Notes: generated from the letters alone by a model not told the origin. A DNA stretch of 64,000 nt from VXYL01 sp963666465 (GCA_963666465.1 OY762824.1:4216001-4280000), one strand, 5' to 3'. Shown: positions 25,534 through 35,322, counted from the first letter of the stretch. Numbers and translations: made by a program.

Positions 25534-27471
25534 ATGGCACTACATTCGTGCCCGACGTGATGGTTTCCCCTCAGACGACCGCCTGGTGTGTCCCCCCGGC
25601 TGAGGAGGGGATCCCCAAGGCATCGAGGATGGCCTTCTGCTGCGGTTCCGGGCGCGTCGCCTTGCGCACATGCAGCGTGCGTCCGTCGGCGCGCTTGAAC
25701 GTCGCGGTCACCCGCTGACGGCCGCCGAGAATCCGTTTGAGCGTCGTCCAGTTCGCCGTGCGCATCGGCCCGTCGCCGCGCTCGGCCAGACGGGTGCGAA
25801 TCACCTGGACCCGTTGGTAGGCGATCACCGTGATGAACAGATGGCCCTCGGCACGGCGCGGCTTGCGGTGATGGATGGGGCGCAGGCCCAGTTCGGATTT
25901 CAGGGAACGGAACGCCGCCTCGACATCCGTGAGCAGGGTGAAGGTGCGCCACAGGCGCTCCTCGCTGAAGTCGGTCTCGTTGCTGCGCAGGCAATAGACG
26001 CCCGGATGGGTGAGCATCGTCCCGGCCACCGGCGTGCGGAGGAAGGTCACCGCCACGGCCCGTTTGCCGCTCTCGTCGGTTGCCACCGCGATGTCGTAGT
26101 GTTGGCCGACACCGCGGCTCTTCTCCACCAGCCGGCCGATGCGTTGCCAGATCTTTTCCGGCTTCTTCTGCGTGCGCGGCCGCGACAGCCCCTCGTTGAT
26201 CGCATCGAGATCCCGCTCCAGGCGTTGCGCAAACCGCTCGGCCATGCCGCGCTCCTTCTCGGCACGCTGCTCGGAGCAGCAGTACAGGCGCACCTCGCCC
26301 GCCTCGGCGTCGTCCACCTTCTCCAGATGCACCACCCCGCCGCTGCGGGTGCGGTGGGCGAGTGCCGCCTCGGGCTCGAAGCGGCGCTTGCGCTCGCGCG
26401 AGACCACGATGTAGCGGTACCCGTTCGCCTTCAGCCAGTCGACCTGTCGCTCGGTGGCGATGCCCCGGTCGAGCACCACCCGCGACCCCGGCGGTGCCCC
26501 GAGCGCGTCCAGCATGCCGGAAAGCGTCCGGTCTTCCTTGACGTTGCCCGCGAACACCCGCGAACGCCGCACGAAACCACCCCCGTCCAGCACCAGCCCC
26601 AGGGTGAGCAGCTTGCAGTCGCTGCGCTTCTCCTTCGAATGCCCCCGCCGCGCCTCGGGCTGATCCGCCACATCGCCCTCGTAATAGGTGTTGGTCAGAT
26701 CGTAGAGCGTCACCGTCGGCGCCAGGTCGAACAGGTCCATGGCGCTCTCGAACAGATGCGCCTCGATCGCTTCGCGGTGGGCAGCCAAGGCATCCGAGGC
26801 CCGGTACAACTGCATCGCCCCCATGGTCTCGAAGTCCACACCCAGCAACTCCCCCAAGGCACTGCGCTCGCGCAGCCAGGCGTGCGTGGCCCGCTCCGAG
26901 GCCGGGTACGCAAGCCGCGCCACGATCGAGGCCACCGCGGCCGTGCACGGCGACGCGTTGATGCCCAGGGTCGACAGCAACTCCATCAGGCCCAACCGCT
27001 CGACCGCCCACAGTCCCGCCTGCTCGACCGCCCACAGTCCCGCCTGCTCGACGCCCACGCTGCGCGGGCGCGTCAACTCGAGCGACGCCACGTCCACACG
27101 GACCGGATCACGCACCGCTTCGGCGTCCCCCGCCCGGCCGCGGGCCAGCAGTTGCGCCCCGATCCGTTGCGCTTCTTCCTCGACGGCAGCCGGCGCATCG
27201 TCGGTGAGCGGCGCCTGGCCGTTCAAGATCTCGTCGATGCGCCGGCACAGTTCCGGCCACTCCTCCACAGGCAGGTCGAAATCGCTGCCGAGGTTCAACA
27301 ACGTGCGCTGGCGGACCTTGGCGCCGTCGCGCCGACTGTGCACGAGGCGGTGGGAGTGGTAGTCCTGGCCGCCGGTGCGGCGGGTGAGGGTACGGCGGAT
27401 GAACATGGCGGGTGACGGTAGCGGCGCCGGCCACCCATGTCAACCGACACCACCCTATTATGGCACTACAT
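25534..27471. mobile_element. IS1634-family insertion sequence
   Basis: Carries one complete transposase on the minus strand. ATGGCACTACAT occurs in the same orientation at both outer edges (25534-25545 and 27460-27471), which could be a target duplication or part of the ends. I could not settle inverted repeats by eye, so the exact borders are approximate. Confidence 0.7.
25571..27406 (-). CDS. IS1634-family transposase (DDE, IS4 superfamily)
   Basis: 611 residues, uninterrupted. Catalytic-region landmarks: TVTLYDLTNTYYEG (first Asp), SRVVLDRGIATERQVDWL (second Asp) and LTDVEAAFRSLKSELGLRPI (the YREK-like Glu helix). LGLVLDGGGFVRRSRVFAGN is also typical. Near residues 125-140 the phrase VEQAGLWA is exactly repeated (27002-27051), a recent tandem duplication outside the catalytic core. 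Probably active, judging from the intact frame. Confidence 0.88.
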   Translation of the reverse strand: MFIRRTLTRRTGGQDYHSHRLVHSRRDGAKVRQRTLLNLGSDFDLPVEEWPELCRRIDEILNGQAPLTDDAPAAVEEEAQRIGAQLLARGRAGDAEAVRDPVRVDVASLELTRPRSVGVEQAGLWAVEQAGLWAVERLGLMELLSTLGINASPCTAAVASIVARLAYPASERATHAWLRERSALGELLGVDFETMGAMQLYRASDALAAHREAIEAHLFESAMDLFDLAPTVTLYDLTNTYYEGDVADQPEARRGHSKEKRSDCKLLTLGLVLDGGGFVRRSRVFAGNVKEDRTLSGMLDALGAPPGSRVVLDRGIATERQVDWLKANGYRYIVVSRERKRRFEPEAALAHRTRSGGVVHLEKVDDAEAGEVRLYCCSEQRAEKERGMAERFAQRLERDLDAINEGLSRPRTQKKPEKIWQRIGRLVEKSRGVGQHYDIAVATDESGKRAVAVTFLRTPVAGTMLTHPGVYCLRSNETDFSEERLWRTFTLLTDVEAAFRSLKSELGLRPIHHRKPRRAEGHLFITVIAYQRVQVIRTRLAERGDGPMRTANWTTLKRILGGRQRVTATFKRADGRTLHVRKATRPEPQQKAILDALGIPSSAGGTHQAVV

Positions 27472-27578
27472 CGGTCGATCCACCCCACCAGGAACCGGAA
27501 AACAACGAGTTGCCGACCCCAAAACCGTCAATCACCGCAAGATCGGGCGAAAATCACGGGGTTGTTGGTAAAGATGGG

Positions 27579-29318
27579 CTAAGGCAAGGTGACTTTGCCG
27601 GTGGCGTAGTCTCGGGCCCATTGGAGGTGCCAGTTGGTGGGGGCGTCGGATTCGACGGGGACGAACTGGGCGTTGGCGGCGAGGGGAACTCGGCTGGCGT
27701 GGTGATAGACGATGCGTTCGGCCTGGGTGCCTTCGGTCAGTTCGAGGAACAGGGGGATGTAGTCCGGGCCGCCGGCGAATACCAAGCGGCTGATCCCTTC
27801 GCTCGGCAGGCGGCGGAAATCGTTGTAGGAATCCCGCGGGCGGCGGCGCTTGTAGGTGGCGACGCCGTTGCTGAAGGTGATGTCGTAGCTTGGGGTGAGG
27901 AAGTCCGACTCGATCAAGCCCCAGCCTGCAGACAGGATGAAGAGGTTTTCGGGGTCCACTCCCTCAGCCAGCGTGCGGTAGGCGTCGTCTTCATACAGCC
28001 GCCAGGCTGGCAGCAGACCCAAGGGATTGTCCTCCGGCGTGCTGTTGTAGGCCACCAGGGCATCGCGGAAGGTTTGAATGCCGTCGACGCGGTCGTCGGG
28101 GCGGCGATAGGCGATGTCTGGTTCGCTGGGCGCCACGCCCGGTTCGGCCACGAGTACCACCCGACGGCCGTCGGGCAAGGTCATGTGGCCGGCGCTGGCC
28201 GCCTTTTCCTCTCCGCCCTGAATGACCACCACCGTTCGCGGGGGGCCAGAGTAGGTCTTGGTCGGGGGTGACACCGTCGCTGTTCCCGCATCGGCGGCGG
28301 CAGGGGGTTCGGCGACAGTGGGCGGCGCGTCAGCGATTGGCGGTGGTGCCTTGGCCACTGCAAGCCGCGCTTCGGGGGTTTCCGGTGCAGGTTCTGGCCA
28401 GGCCGGAGTGGTGGCTGGCGGGGCCGCTACCTCCCTTGCAGCCGCGTCCGTGAGGGCGAAGGTGAATTCTGTGCTGGCACCGACTCGCGCACCTTCTTGG
28501 CGAAGGATCGTCACGTCCGCAAGAGCCGCGAACTTGCGCCCGCGCAAGGCGTTCACCACGCTGGCGTAGCGGTTTTGCAGCCCCATTTCCTTGTGCAGGT
28601 CGCCGGCGCGAACGGTTACCGTTTGCCGGTTGGCGTTTCTCGCCGGGGCGATCACCGTGGCGAACGTGAACAGGCGAATGCGGTCCGCTTCGGTGCGCCC
28701 CTCCTCTCCGCTCGAAAGCGGGCTGGCAGGGGCATCCCTCGCCGCATCGGCGCCACCTTCCCCGGCGCCAGCGGACTCCTCCGCCGCCTTGCGCAGTCCG
28801 CCGGAGCGAAAGAAGGTGAGAGTGGCCGAATGCAGGTTGACTTCCTGTGTTGACCAGCCTGCCTTGAGCCATGCGTTGGACTGGCTCTTGCCGGTGTTGG
28901 CCCACCATGCGGGATAGATGAGCGCGGAGCGGGGCAGGGGTTTGCCGAGAATGGCGCGAAGCTCGGCGAAGTTTGTCTTCCATACATCGCCCTCGACTTC
29001 GCAGAGATGGTGGTAGAGAGGGGCGTATTTCGGGCCGACTCCCGGCGGGCGTTCCTTCGGGACGGGGGGTGCCTGTTCTTCCGTTGCCTGAGCGGTCGTG
29101 ACGTCTTGATCTGCTGCGGCTTCGGAGCCTTGCGGCGGGGTCTCGGGGGTTGATGCCTCGGGCCGAGCGGGCTGGTCCCCGTCGTCGGCTGGCGGCACCG
29201 GCTGGGAGGGCCGACCGGGCGCAAGGAGCCTGCCGAAGAAACCGACGACACGCGCCAACAGACCACGCAGCGCAGCCTGCTGTTCCTGCCGTTCGTTCGT
29301 GTTTGACGTCGAGGTCAC
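27579..29318 (-). CDS. Unusual multidomain protein: DUF7662-like, middle wHTH-like and YaaA/DUF6884-like domains
   Basis: 579 residues from GTG 29318 (an upstream ATG at 29399 is possible; neither has a strong Shine-Dalgarno). A Pro/Ala/Glu linker separates a helical N-terminus from residues about 97-171, which resemble DUF7662 (KYAPLYHHL, FAELRAILGKPLPRSA, WWANTGKSQSNAWLKAGW). Residues about 212-300 have TVTVRAGDLHKEMGLQNRYA and a basic beta segment. After a second low-complexity linker, residues about 400-575 resemble the YaaA/DUF6884 nucleobase-binding group (NLFILSAGWGLIESDFLTP). These assignments are by-eye and moderate. The function is unknown; nucleic-acid or defence roles are plausible. 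Confidence 0.6.
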   Translation of the reverse strand: MTSTSNTNERQEQQAALRGLLARVVGFFGRLLAPGRPSQPVPPADDGDQPARPEASTPETPPQGSEAAADQDVTTAQATEEQAPPVPKERPPGVGPKYAPLYHHLCEVEGDVWKTNFAELRAILGKPLPRSALIYPAWWANTGKSQSNAWLKAGWSTQEVNLHSATLTFFRSGGLRKAAEESAGAGEGGADAARDAPASPLSSGEEGRTEADRIRLFTFATVIAPARNANRQTVTVRAGDLHKEMGLQNRYASVVNALRGRKFAALADVTILRQEGARVGASTEFTFALTDAAAREVAAPPATTPAWPEPAPETPEARLAVAKAPPPIADAPPTVAEPPAAADAGTATVSPPTKTYSGPPRTVVVIQGGEEKAASAGHMTLPDGRRVVLVAEPGVAPSEPDIAYRRPDDRVDGIQTFRDALVAYNSTPEDNPLGLLPAWRLYEDDAYRTLAEGVDPENLFILSAGWGLIESDFLTPSYDITFSNGVATYKRRRPRDSYNDFRRLPSEGISRLVFAGGPDYIPLFLELTEGTQAERIVYHHASRVPLAANAQFVPVESDAPTNWHLQWARDYATGKVTLP

Positions 29319-29502
29319 GTTGCCAAGCTTATCAGGTGTTTCTATGGGGGATGATAGGAATCTCGAATAAAGTCGGGCGCCAGGCTTGCGTCCTGCCATG
29401 AGTTGATGGCACGAGCACTGGCCAAGCCGTTGCAAGGCCACATGTAAGGTTGTGGGGAGCGGTTTTTGGCGGGTGATCTTGACGCTCTTCGGGCGATGGA
29501 GG

Positions 29503-29576
29503 GGCAGGATGCCTCCCTCTAGCGCCACAAGAACCGTTGCCTTTCGGCAACGCTTCTTGCCCCAGCCAAGCCGTCG
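29503..29576. repeat. Palindrome cluster shared with an insertion at 63321-63424
   Basis: GAGGGGCAGGATGCCTCCCTC is followed by CTAG and then AGCGCCACAAGAACC with CGTTGCCTTTCGGCAACG. About 45 bases from 29521 recur inverted and nearly unchanged inside the CaiB gene at 63380-63424. Here the cluster is intergenic. Confidence 0.7.
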
Positions 29577-29627
29577 CCGTTATGCGTGCTACTTTCCTGT
29601 AGTCAACAAGCCGATGCAGGCACATAC

Positions 29628-31403
29628 ATGACACCGACGGACGCGACCGACCCGCCGCGGTCGATCCTTCGCCGCCTTGGGCGTCTCGGCTGGTTGCTGG
29701 CGAACGTCGGCGCCTGCGTCCGGTTCGGCGGCGGCATCGCCCGCTTCCTCAAGCGCGCCCTGGGCGCGTTGGCGGTGGGGCAGTGGCGGCATCTGGCGGC
29801 CTGGATGGTCATGGCCGTGAGCTTCGTCCATCGCGCCGACGGCAGACGCTATCGACGCTGGTTGGCGCAGATGCCGCCGGCTGCGACTCCCGACGGGCAA
29901 GTGTGCGCGGTGCTGTCGTGCGTGGGGGTGGCGGAGCATCGACTGCCGGAGTTTCTTGCCTTGGTCTCGGCGCACTGCAGGCCGTGGCTTGATCTGGTGA
30001 TGGTCGTGGCAGCGGGGCAGCGCAGCCAGGTCCTGGCGTACTTCGAGACGATGGGTCGGGAGGCCGGTGGAGAGCCGTGCGTCCTTGACAGTGGCGGCAA
30101 TGCGGCTGCTGACATGCTCGCCGGCTTGCGGCAAGTGTGCGCAGACGGGCTGGGGTTCCGCTATGTCGCCTTGCTGGCTCCTGGCTGCATCCCGGGAGAG
30201 ATGCCCCTGGCGGCGTCGGGCAAGACCTTGCTCTATGGCGACGACGATGAGATCACTGGCGGTGTTCGCGGTTGCCCGATGTTCAAGTCGGCGTTCTCGC
30301 CGGACCTATTGCTCTATGCGGACTATCTGTCGTCTTGTCTGATCCTCACCGAGGAGCTTGCCCAAGAACTTGCGCGCCTACCGGAAGGATGCGCCGAGGA
30401 CCTGCACAGTCTTGCCCTGATCGCCTCTGAGGCCGCGGAGGAGGTGCAGCATGTGGGTGCGTTCACGGCGCACAGATTTCTGCCCCGAGCAACGGCCTCG
30501 ATGCCGGCCGCACTGCCGGACCATCTCCGCCGCCGCTACGGCAAGGACGCCTCGGTCAGCCAGCCGTCCGAAGGCTTGGCCTGCCGCTTCCGTGCCGGCG
30601 CACCCTTCGTGTCCATCATCATCCCCACCCGAGACCGCATCGACCTGCTCGCGCCGTGCGTCGAGAGCATCTATCGCACCAACCACGGAACCTTCGAGGT
30701 CATCATCATCGACAACGGCTCCGAGGCACCGGAGACGATGCGTTGGCTCGCGGCGGCGGCCAGCCGATGGCAGACATGCCGCGTCGTGGGGATGCCTGAA
30801 CCGTTCAACTGGAGCCGCCTCAACAACCTTGGGATGCGCGAAGCGTCGGGGGATGTGTTCCTCTTTCTCAACAACGATACCGAAGCGATGCACGACGACT
30901 GGGTGGATCGCTTGGCGGACGTGGCCTTGCGCGCCGATGTGGGGGCGGCAGGGGGCCTGCTGCTCTACCCGGATGGGGCGATCCAGCACGCTGGCGTCGT
31001 CACAGGCTTCGGCGGCTGTGCCGATCACATCTACGTCGGCACGAGTCCCGATGCCGGCGGGCACATGTTCGTTGCCCCCACGGTGCCGCGCAACGTGTCG
31101 GCGGTCACCGGCGCGTGCCTTGCCGTGGCCCGCAGCACCGTCGAGACCATTGGCCCCTTCGACGAGGACTATGCGGTCATCGGCAGCGATGTGGAGTTTT
31201 GCCTGCGCGCCATGCATGCCGGGTTCGTGAACGTCTATCTTCCCCATGTGCGTCTTGTGCATCACGAGTCGCAGTCCCGAAAGCGCAAGGACCCGGAAGG
31301 CGATGTCGAGAGGCTGCGCGCCCTGATCGCGGAGTGTCCGCCCGACCCCTACTTCAATCCCAACCTCTCGATGGTCTCCCTCTATCCAAGCTATCCGCTC
31401 TAG
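29628..31403 (+). CDS. Family 2 glycosyltransferase (rhamnosyltransferase-like)
   Basis: 591 residues from ATG 29628. The C-terminal half is a GT2/GT-A domain: SIIIPTRDRIDLLAPCVES (residues about 330-350), EVIIIDNGSEAPE, FNWSRLNNLGMREASGD and the DxD-like LFLNNDTEAMHDDW, then GAAGGLLLYPDGAIQHAG. The N-terminal 300 residues carry two membrane-like helices and an extra domain of unknown role. It likely transfers sugar to a surface polysaccharide. An IS1380 element begins directly after its stop, but the frame is complete. Confidence 0.83.
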   Translation: MTPTDATDPPRSILRRLGRLGWLLANVGACVRFGGGIARFLKRALGALAVGQWRHLAAWMVMAVSFVHRADGRRYRRWLAQMPPAATPDGQVCAVLSCVGVAEHRLPEFLALVSAHCRPWLDLVMVVAAGQRSQVLAYFETMGREAGGEPCVLDSGGNAAADMLAGLRQVCADGLGFRYVALLAPGCIPGEMPLAASGKTLLYGDDDEITGGVRGCPMFKSAFSPDLLLYADYLSSCLILTEELAQELARLPEGCAEDLHSLALIASEAAEEVQHVGAFTAHRFLPRATASMPAALPDHLRRRYGKDASVSQPSEGLACRFRAGAPFVSIIIPTRDRIDLLAPCVESIYRTNHGTFEVIIIDNGSEAPETMRWLAAAASRWQTCRVVGMPEPFNWSRLNNLGMREASGDVFLFLNNDTEAMHDDWVDRLADVALRADVGAAGGLLLYPDGAIQHAGVVTGFGGCADHIYVGTSPDAGGHMFVAPTVPRNVSAVTGACLAVARSTVETIGPFDEDYAVIGSDVEFCLRAMHAGFVNVYLPHVRLVHHESQSRKRKDPEGDVERLRALIAECPPDPYFNPNLSMVSLYPSYPL

Positions 31404-32579
31404 CCCGGATTATTCATGAGCGGATGAGACAAAAGCCCTTGGCTCTGCGAAAATGGCGTTGCCAGACAACCGGTTGACGCGGGGAAGGGCTTTTGCATGG
31501 GTGACCATGCCACCAAACAGCGTGTGTTGTTCGAGGGCCTGTCGAAGAAGGGGGTGACGGTCCAGTTCGACCAGGAACATTCCAGTTCGGACGGGGGCGC
31601 GATTCTGCTCGAGGCCTGCGACGAGCGGCTTCGGTTGAGCGAGACGCTGGCGGGGTGCCTGTCGGACGGCCGCGAGCAGTCGAAGGTCGCCCATTCCCTG
31701 CGGGAGTTGCTCCGGCAGCGCCTGTTCGGCATCGCCTGCGGCCACGCCGACGGCAACGACGCCGCCCGGCTGGCCCACGATCCGGCGATGAAGCTGCTGG
31801 CGGGACGGGATCCGGTCGCCGGCGAGTCGCTGGCGTCGCAGCCGACGCTGTCGCGGTTCGAGAACGCGGTGCGGCGGGGGGACCTGATGCGCCTGTCCGA
31901 AGCGTTGGCGGAGACGGTGACTGCCCGCCACGGACGGCGCAGGAAGCGGGTTCGGCGGATCACGGTCGATCTGGATCCGACGGTCGCCCCGACCCATGGC
32001 GGCCAGCAGCTGACGTTCTTCGACGGCTTCCACGACACGTCCTGTTATCTGCCGCTGGGCGGTTTCCTGACCTTCGACGACGAGGTGGAGCAGTGTCTGT
32101 TCTGCTGCGTCCTGCGCTCTGGCAAGGCGGCCGCGAAGCACGGCTGCATCGGTGTGTTGAAGCGCCTGCTGCCCCGGCTGCGGCGGGCGTTTCCCAAGGC
32201 GCGGCTGCGGATCCGCTTGGACGGGGGGCATTCCGGCCCGGAGCTGTTCGCGTTTTTCGAGGCGGAGGGACTGGAGTGCGTGGTGGGCATGGCGAAGAAC
32301 CCGACGCTGGAGCGCCTTGCCGAACCGCTGATGGAGGAGGTGCGGTCCGATGTCGAAGCGGGGCGCGCATCGGCCCGCCGCCACGGCGCGTTCGCCTGTC
32401 AAGCCCGGAGTTGGCCCCATGAGCGCCGGGTCGTCGTCAAGGCCGAGGTGACCGCGCATCCCGGCCGGCAGCCGAAGGACAGCCCGCGGTTCCCGGTCAC
32501 GAACCTGAAGACGACGCCGAATCACGTCTGCGAGCGGATGCACTGCGCCCGGGGCGATGCCGAGAACCGGTTGAAGGCA
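31404..32579. mobile_element. IS1380-family element truncated at its right side
   Basis: The left end (CCGGATTATTCATGAGCGG) begins immediately after the glycosyltransferase stop. The right end and the last part of the transposase are missing. At about 32579 the sequence passes directly into the mltG transmembrane segment, so a deletion joined IS and host gene. Confidence 0.75.
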
Positions 32580-32600
32580 CACTGGCGGCGGCGCTGGTGA
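31497..32600 (+). pseudogene. IS1380-family transposase, C-terminally truncated
   Basis: The N-terminus (VTVQFDQEHSSSDGGAILL and RLFGIACGHADGNDAARL) and catalytic segments (ITVDLDPTVAPTHGGQ, LRIRLDGGHSGPELF) are typical IS1380. The conserved C-terminal CERMHCARGDAENRLK is reached. The normal tail is then replaced by WRRRW and a stop read from mltG sequence in another frame. Roughly the last fifth of the protein is lost. Confidence 0.8.
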
Positions 32601-33457
32601 CGCTTGTTGCGGTCATGGCTTGGCTGCTCTTGCGGCCGACCGATGCGCCCGCACCCGCGTCTGGCGGCGCGGTCTTCGCCCCGGCATGGCCGAGCCCTTT
32701 CGCGCCGACGCACGCGCCAGGGCCGCCGGAAGGCAGCGCATCGACCAAAGAAACCGAAGCCGATGGCGCGCCGGCGCCGGTCTCCGGCGCTCGCTTTCGC
32801 ATCTTCCCCGGCGCCACGGTAGCCGATGTGCTGCGCCGGCTCGCCGCCGACCCGCGCCTGACCCACGACCTCGCGGACGCCCACGCCGGCGACCTCATGC
32901 GCCGCCTCGGGCTCGGCGACGGCCATGCCGAAGGGCAGTTCCTGCCCGACGCCTACCACATCGGCAGCAGGACGACCGCCTCGGGCATCCTGCGGGAGGC
33001 GCACGACCGGCTGCGCACAGCGCTCGCCTACGCGTGGCGAGGGAAGGCAAGCGGACTGCCCTACACCACGCCCGAGGACGCGCTGATCGTCGCCTCCATC
33101 ATCGAGAAGGAGACCGCGTGCGCCGAGGACCGTGCCCGGGTGGCCGCAGTGTTCACCAGGCGGATGCACAAGGGCATGCGATTGCAGGCGGACCCTACGG
33201 TGATCTACGGCCTCGGCGAGCGATTCAGCGGCACTCTCACGCGGCGCCACCTGACGATGGACACCCCCTGCAACACCTACACGCGCCACGGCCTGCCGCC
33301 GACGCCGATCGCCTTGCCGGGAGTTCCGTCAATCGAGGCCGCGTTGCATCCGGCCGTCACCGCATCGCTGTACTTCGTCGCACGCGGCGACGGCACCACC
33401 GAGTTCTCCGACACGCTCGCGGAGCACAACGCCGCCGTGCGCCGCTACCTGCGCTGA
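32597..33457 (+). CDS. mltG: Endolytic murein transglycosylase MltG, 5' end lost
   Basis: 286 residues from GTG 32597; the same frame stays open upstream (LAAALVTLVAVMAWLLL) into the IS1380 junction, so the native start and first residues are gone. There is a single N-terminal membrane helix, a Pro-rich spacer and a reduced LysM-like domain. The catalytic core SIIEKETACAEDRARVAAVF has the expected Glu. LQADPTVIYGLG and a C-terminal LPPTPIALPG ... AALHP complete the fold. MltG terminates growing peptidoglycan strands at the inner membrane. It may still be translated from the GTG, but expression is uncertain. Confidence 0.75.
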   Translation: MTLVAVMAWLLLRPTDAPAPASGGAVFAPAWPSPFAPTHAPGPPEGSASTKETEADGAPAPVSGARFRIFPGATVADVLRRLAADPRLTHDLADAHAGDLMRRLGLGDGHAEGQFLPDAYHIGSRTTASGILREAHDRLRTALAYAWRGKASGLPYTTPEDALIVASIIEKETACAEDRARVAAVFTRRMHKGMRLQADPTVIYGLGERFSGTLTRRHLTMDTPCNTYTRHGLPPTPIALPGVPSIEAALHPAVTASLYFVARGDGTTEFSDTLAEHNAAVRRYLR

Positions 33458-33491
33458 AACGGGACGCAGCGCCGACTTGTCGGGGCGGCGC

Positions 33492-33891
33492 CTACGGCTT
33501 GTCCTCCTCCGAGGTCTCGCCGGTTTCCTCCTCTTGGCCCCAAGGCAGGTTGACGGGCACCGGCGGCGCGTCCGGCAGGCGGCCCACCAAGATACCGCTG
33601 CACGCCGTCGAGCAGATCGGCGTCGTCGAGCTCGGCCCACGTCACGAAGAGGCCGAGTTGCCTGTACGCCAGGATCCGTTCGTCCTCGCGCAGCTGCGCA
33701 AGCTGCTCGCCGACGGTGCCGAAGAACGCCTGCCCGACAAGCACCGTCTCCGGTTCGTCGCCGCCGTGCCAGATGACGTAAACGCCCTGCGCGGCACTGA
33801 CCGAGGCGGTGTCCAGCCTGAGCAGCGAGCACCACTGCGGACGCTCGTCGGCATCCATGCACCTGCGCCACGCCAATGTCCTGTCTGCCAT
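33492..33891 (-). pseudogene. Conserved small protein with an internal frameshift
   Basis: ATG 33891 has GGGGAG upstream. The first frame gives GVYVIWHGGDEPETVLVGQA and YRQLGLFVTWAELDDADLL. Near 33590 a one-base indel is needed to continue into RLPDAPPVPVNLPWGQEEE and a TAG at 33492. Both halves fit one conserved uncharacterised family with a C-terminal P-x-NLPW. Read as a pseudogene or a sequencing error. Confidence 0.55.
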
Positions 33892-34021
33892 CTGCCCATC
33901 TCCCCTCAACTGCGTCGCCGCTGCGCGAAAAGGTCGTTCGACCGATTCTGCGCCCGCGCGCGCCGCATCATGCATTGTGCGCCTTCGCCGCTCTTCGCCC
34001 GAATCGAGGCTGCCGGGCCAG

Positions 34022-34582
34022 CTACCGCCGGCGCGGGTAGAGCCTCAGCGCGACGGCGAAGGCGTTGTCGCCATCGTCATTCCGGCGCCACCCCAGGCGC
34101 CAGTTCCAGTTCCGGGCCAGCGGCCCCTCGAGCTCGATCCTGAAGCTGGCGCTGGCGCCGTCCTCGCCGCCGAAGTCCATCACTTCAAGTGCGGCAGACA
34201 GTTCAAGCGGCGCCGCGACGAACGCCCGGACGCCACCCTCGACGAGCGCGGTGTCGTCGGTTTCGCTGAACAGATAGCCGGCACGGCCATACAGCAGCGC
34301 CTTGCCGGCCTCGACGTGGAATCCCGCGCCGGCGGCGACCTCCGTGAAATCGATGTCGAACTCGTCTTCGTTCACCCATCCCCAATCCATGCCGCCCCAA
34401 AGGTGGAACGAGTCGCCGAACTCGAATGAGGCGGCGAGCCCGGTGACATGGACGTCAGCGTCCAATCCTTCCTCCTCCAAGGACGGAAATACATAGCTCC
34501 CCTGCACATAGGCAAACGACGGCCTGGCAAGCGCAGAGGTTGTCAGAAGGCAAAGTGCGAGGCCCATGGCGATTCGGATCAT
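34022..34582 (-). CDS. Small outer-membrane beta-barrel protein
   Basis: 186 residues from ATG 34582 with AAAGGGAG upstream. Cleavable signal peptide (MIRIAMGLALCLLTTSALAR). The rest alternates hydrophobic and polar residues with aromatic girdles (FAYVQGSYVFPS, FHLWGGMDWGWVNEDEFD, WNWRLGWRRNDDGDN), typical of an eight-stranded barrel. It ends LRLYPRRR rather than Phe. Function unknown. Confidence 0.7.
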   Translation of the reverse strand: MIRIAMGLALCLLTTSALARPSFAYVQGSYVFPSLEEEGLDADVHVTGLAASFEFGDSFHLWGGMDWGWVNEDEFDIDFTEVAAGAGFHVEAGKALLYGRAGYLFSETDDTALVEGGVRAFVAAPLELSAALEVMDFGGEDGASASFRIELEGPLARNWNWRLGWRRNDDGDNAFAVALRLYPRRR

Positions 34583-34677
34583 GCGAGGTCTCCCTTTCTT
34601 GTCAAGGATTCTTGGGTTTCGTGATTTCGTATTATATGACTTTGATTTCCGTGGCGTGGCGGACGGCGCCTGCGGAC

Positions 34678-34711
34678 CTTGGGGGGGAGGGCATCTTGCC
34701 CTCCCCCCAAG
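34678..34711. repeat. Long G-rich/C-rich hairpin
   Basis: CTTGGGGGGGAGGGC, loop ATCTT, GCCCTCCCCCCAAG: a 14-bp near-perfect stem between the barrel gene and the DUF35 gene. It is the strongest member of the dispersed GGAGGGC...GCCCTCC palindromes. A terminator or REP-like element is possible. Confidence 0.65.
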
Positions 34712-34908
34712 AGAGGCAGCGGACAGGGGCGACGCGGTGGCGTTGCCGTGGCTCTGCCATGCCTCCGCCCCAAGGGCGGCAGCGATCCCCAAGGGAAGCA
34801 GCGGCAGGTCGATGCGGTCGCGTTGCCGCTACCCCCACCAACCTCCATTTGACACACCCCCCACAAACCGCCATTCTCCGAACTTCGATTTGGGGGAGAA
34901 AAGGACGG

Positions 34909-35322
34909 ATGGCCGACCAGCCGCTGCCGGCAGTGGGATACCTGAAGATCCCGGAGAACGGCAAACCCTATCTGGAAGGCTGCAAATGCTCTGCGTGCGG
35001 CGCCGTGTTCCTCGGCGAGCGGGACAACTGCTCGAAGTGCGGGGCGCGGGGCGGCATGGAGGCGGTGCAGCTTTCCAACCAGGGCGAGCTCTATTCCTAC
35101 TGCATCGTGCATCGCTCGTTTCCGGGCATCGAAGTGCCCTACGTCTCCGCCATCGTCGATCTCGAAGGGGGCGGCACCGTCAAGGGCAACCTGATCAACG
35201 TCGAGCCCGAACCGGACAAGATTCCATTCGGAATGCCGGTGGAGGTCGTCTATGACGACGCACTTGGTCGCAAGGATCGGGACGGCAACTCCTACCTTTC
35301 GTACTTTTTCCAGCCGCGCTAG
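34909..35322 (+). CDS. DUF35 OB-fold protein (second pair)
   Basis: 137 residues from ATG 34909 with GGGGGAG upstream. The zinc ribbon is CKCSACGAVFLGERDNCSKC, then GELYSYCIVHRSFPGIEVP and VVYDDALGRKDRDGN. It precedes the thiolase at 35396 by 73 bp in the same direction, forming a DUF35/thiolase pair analogous to that at 21813-23437 but in reverse gene order. Confidence 0.85.
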   Translation: MADQPLPAVGYLKIPENGKPYLEGCKCSACGAVFLGERDNCSKCGARGGMEAVQLSNQGELYSYCIVHRSFPGIEVPYVSAIVDLEGGGTVKGNLINVEPEPDKIPFGMPVEVVYDDALGRKDRDGNSYLSYFFQPR

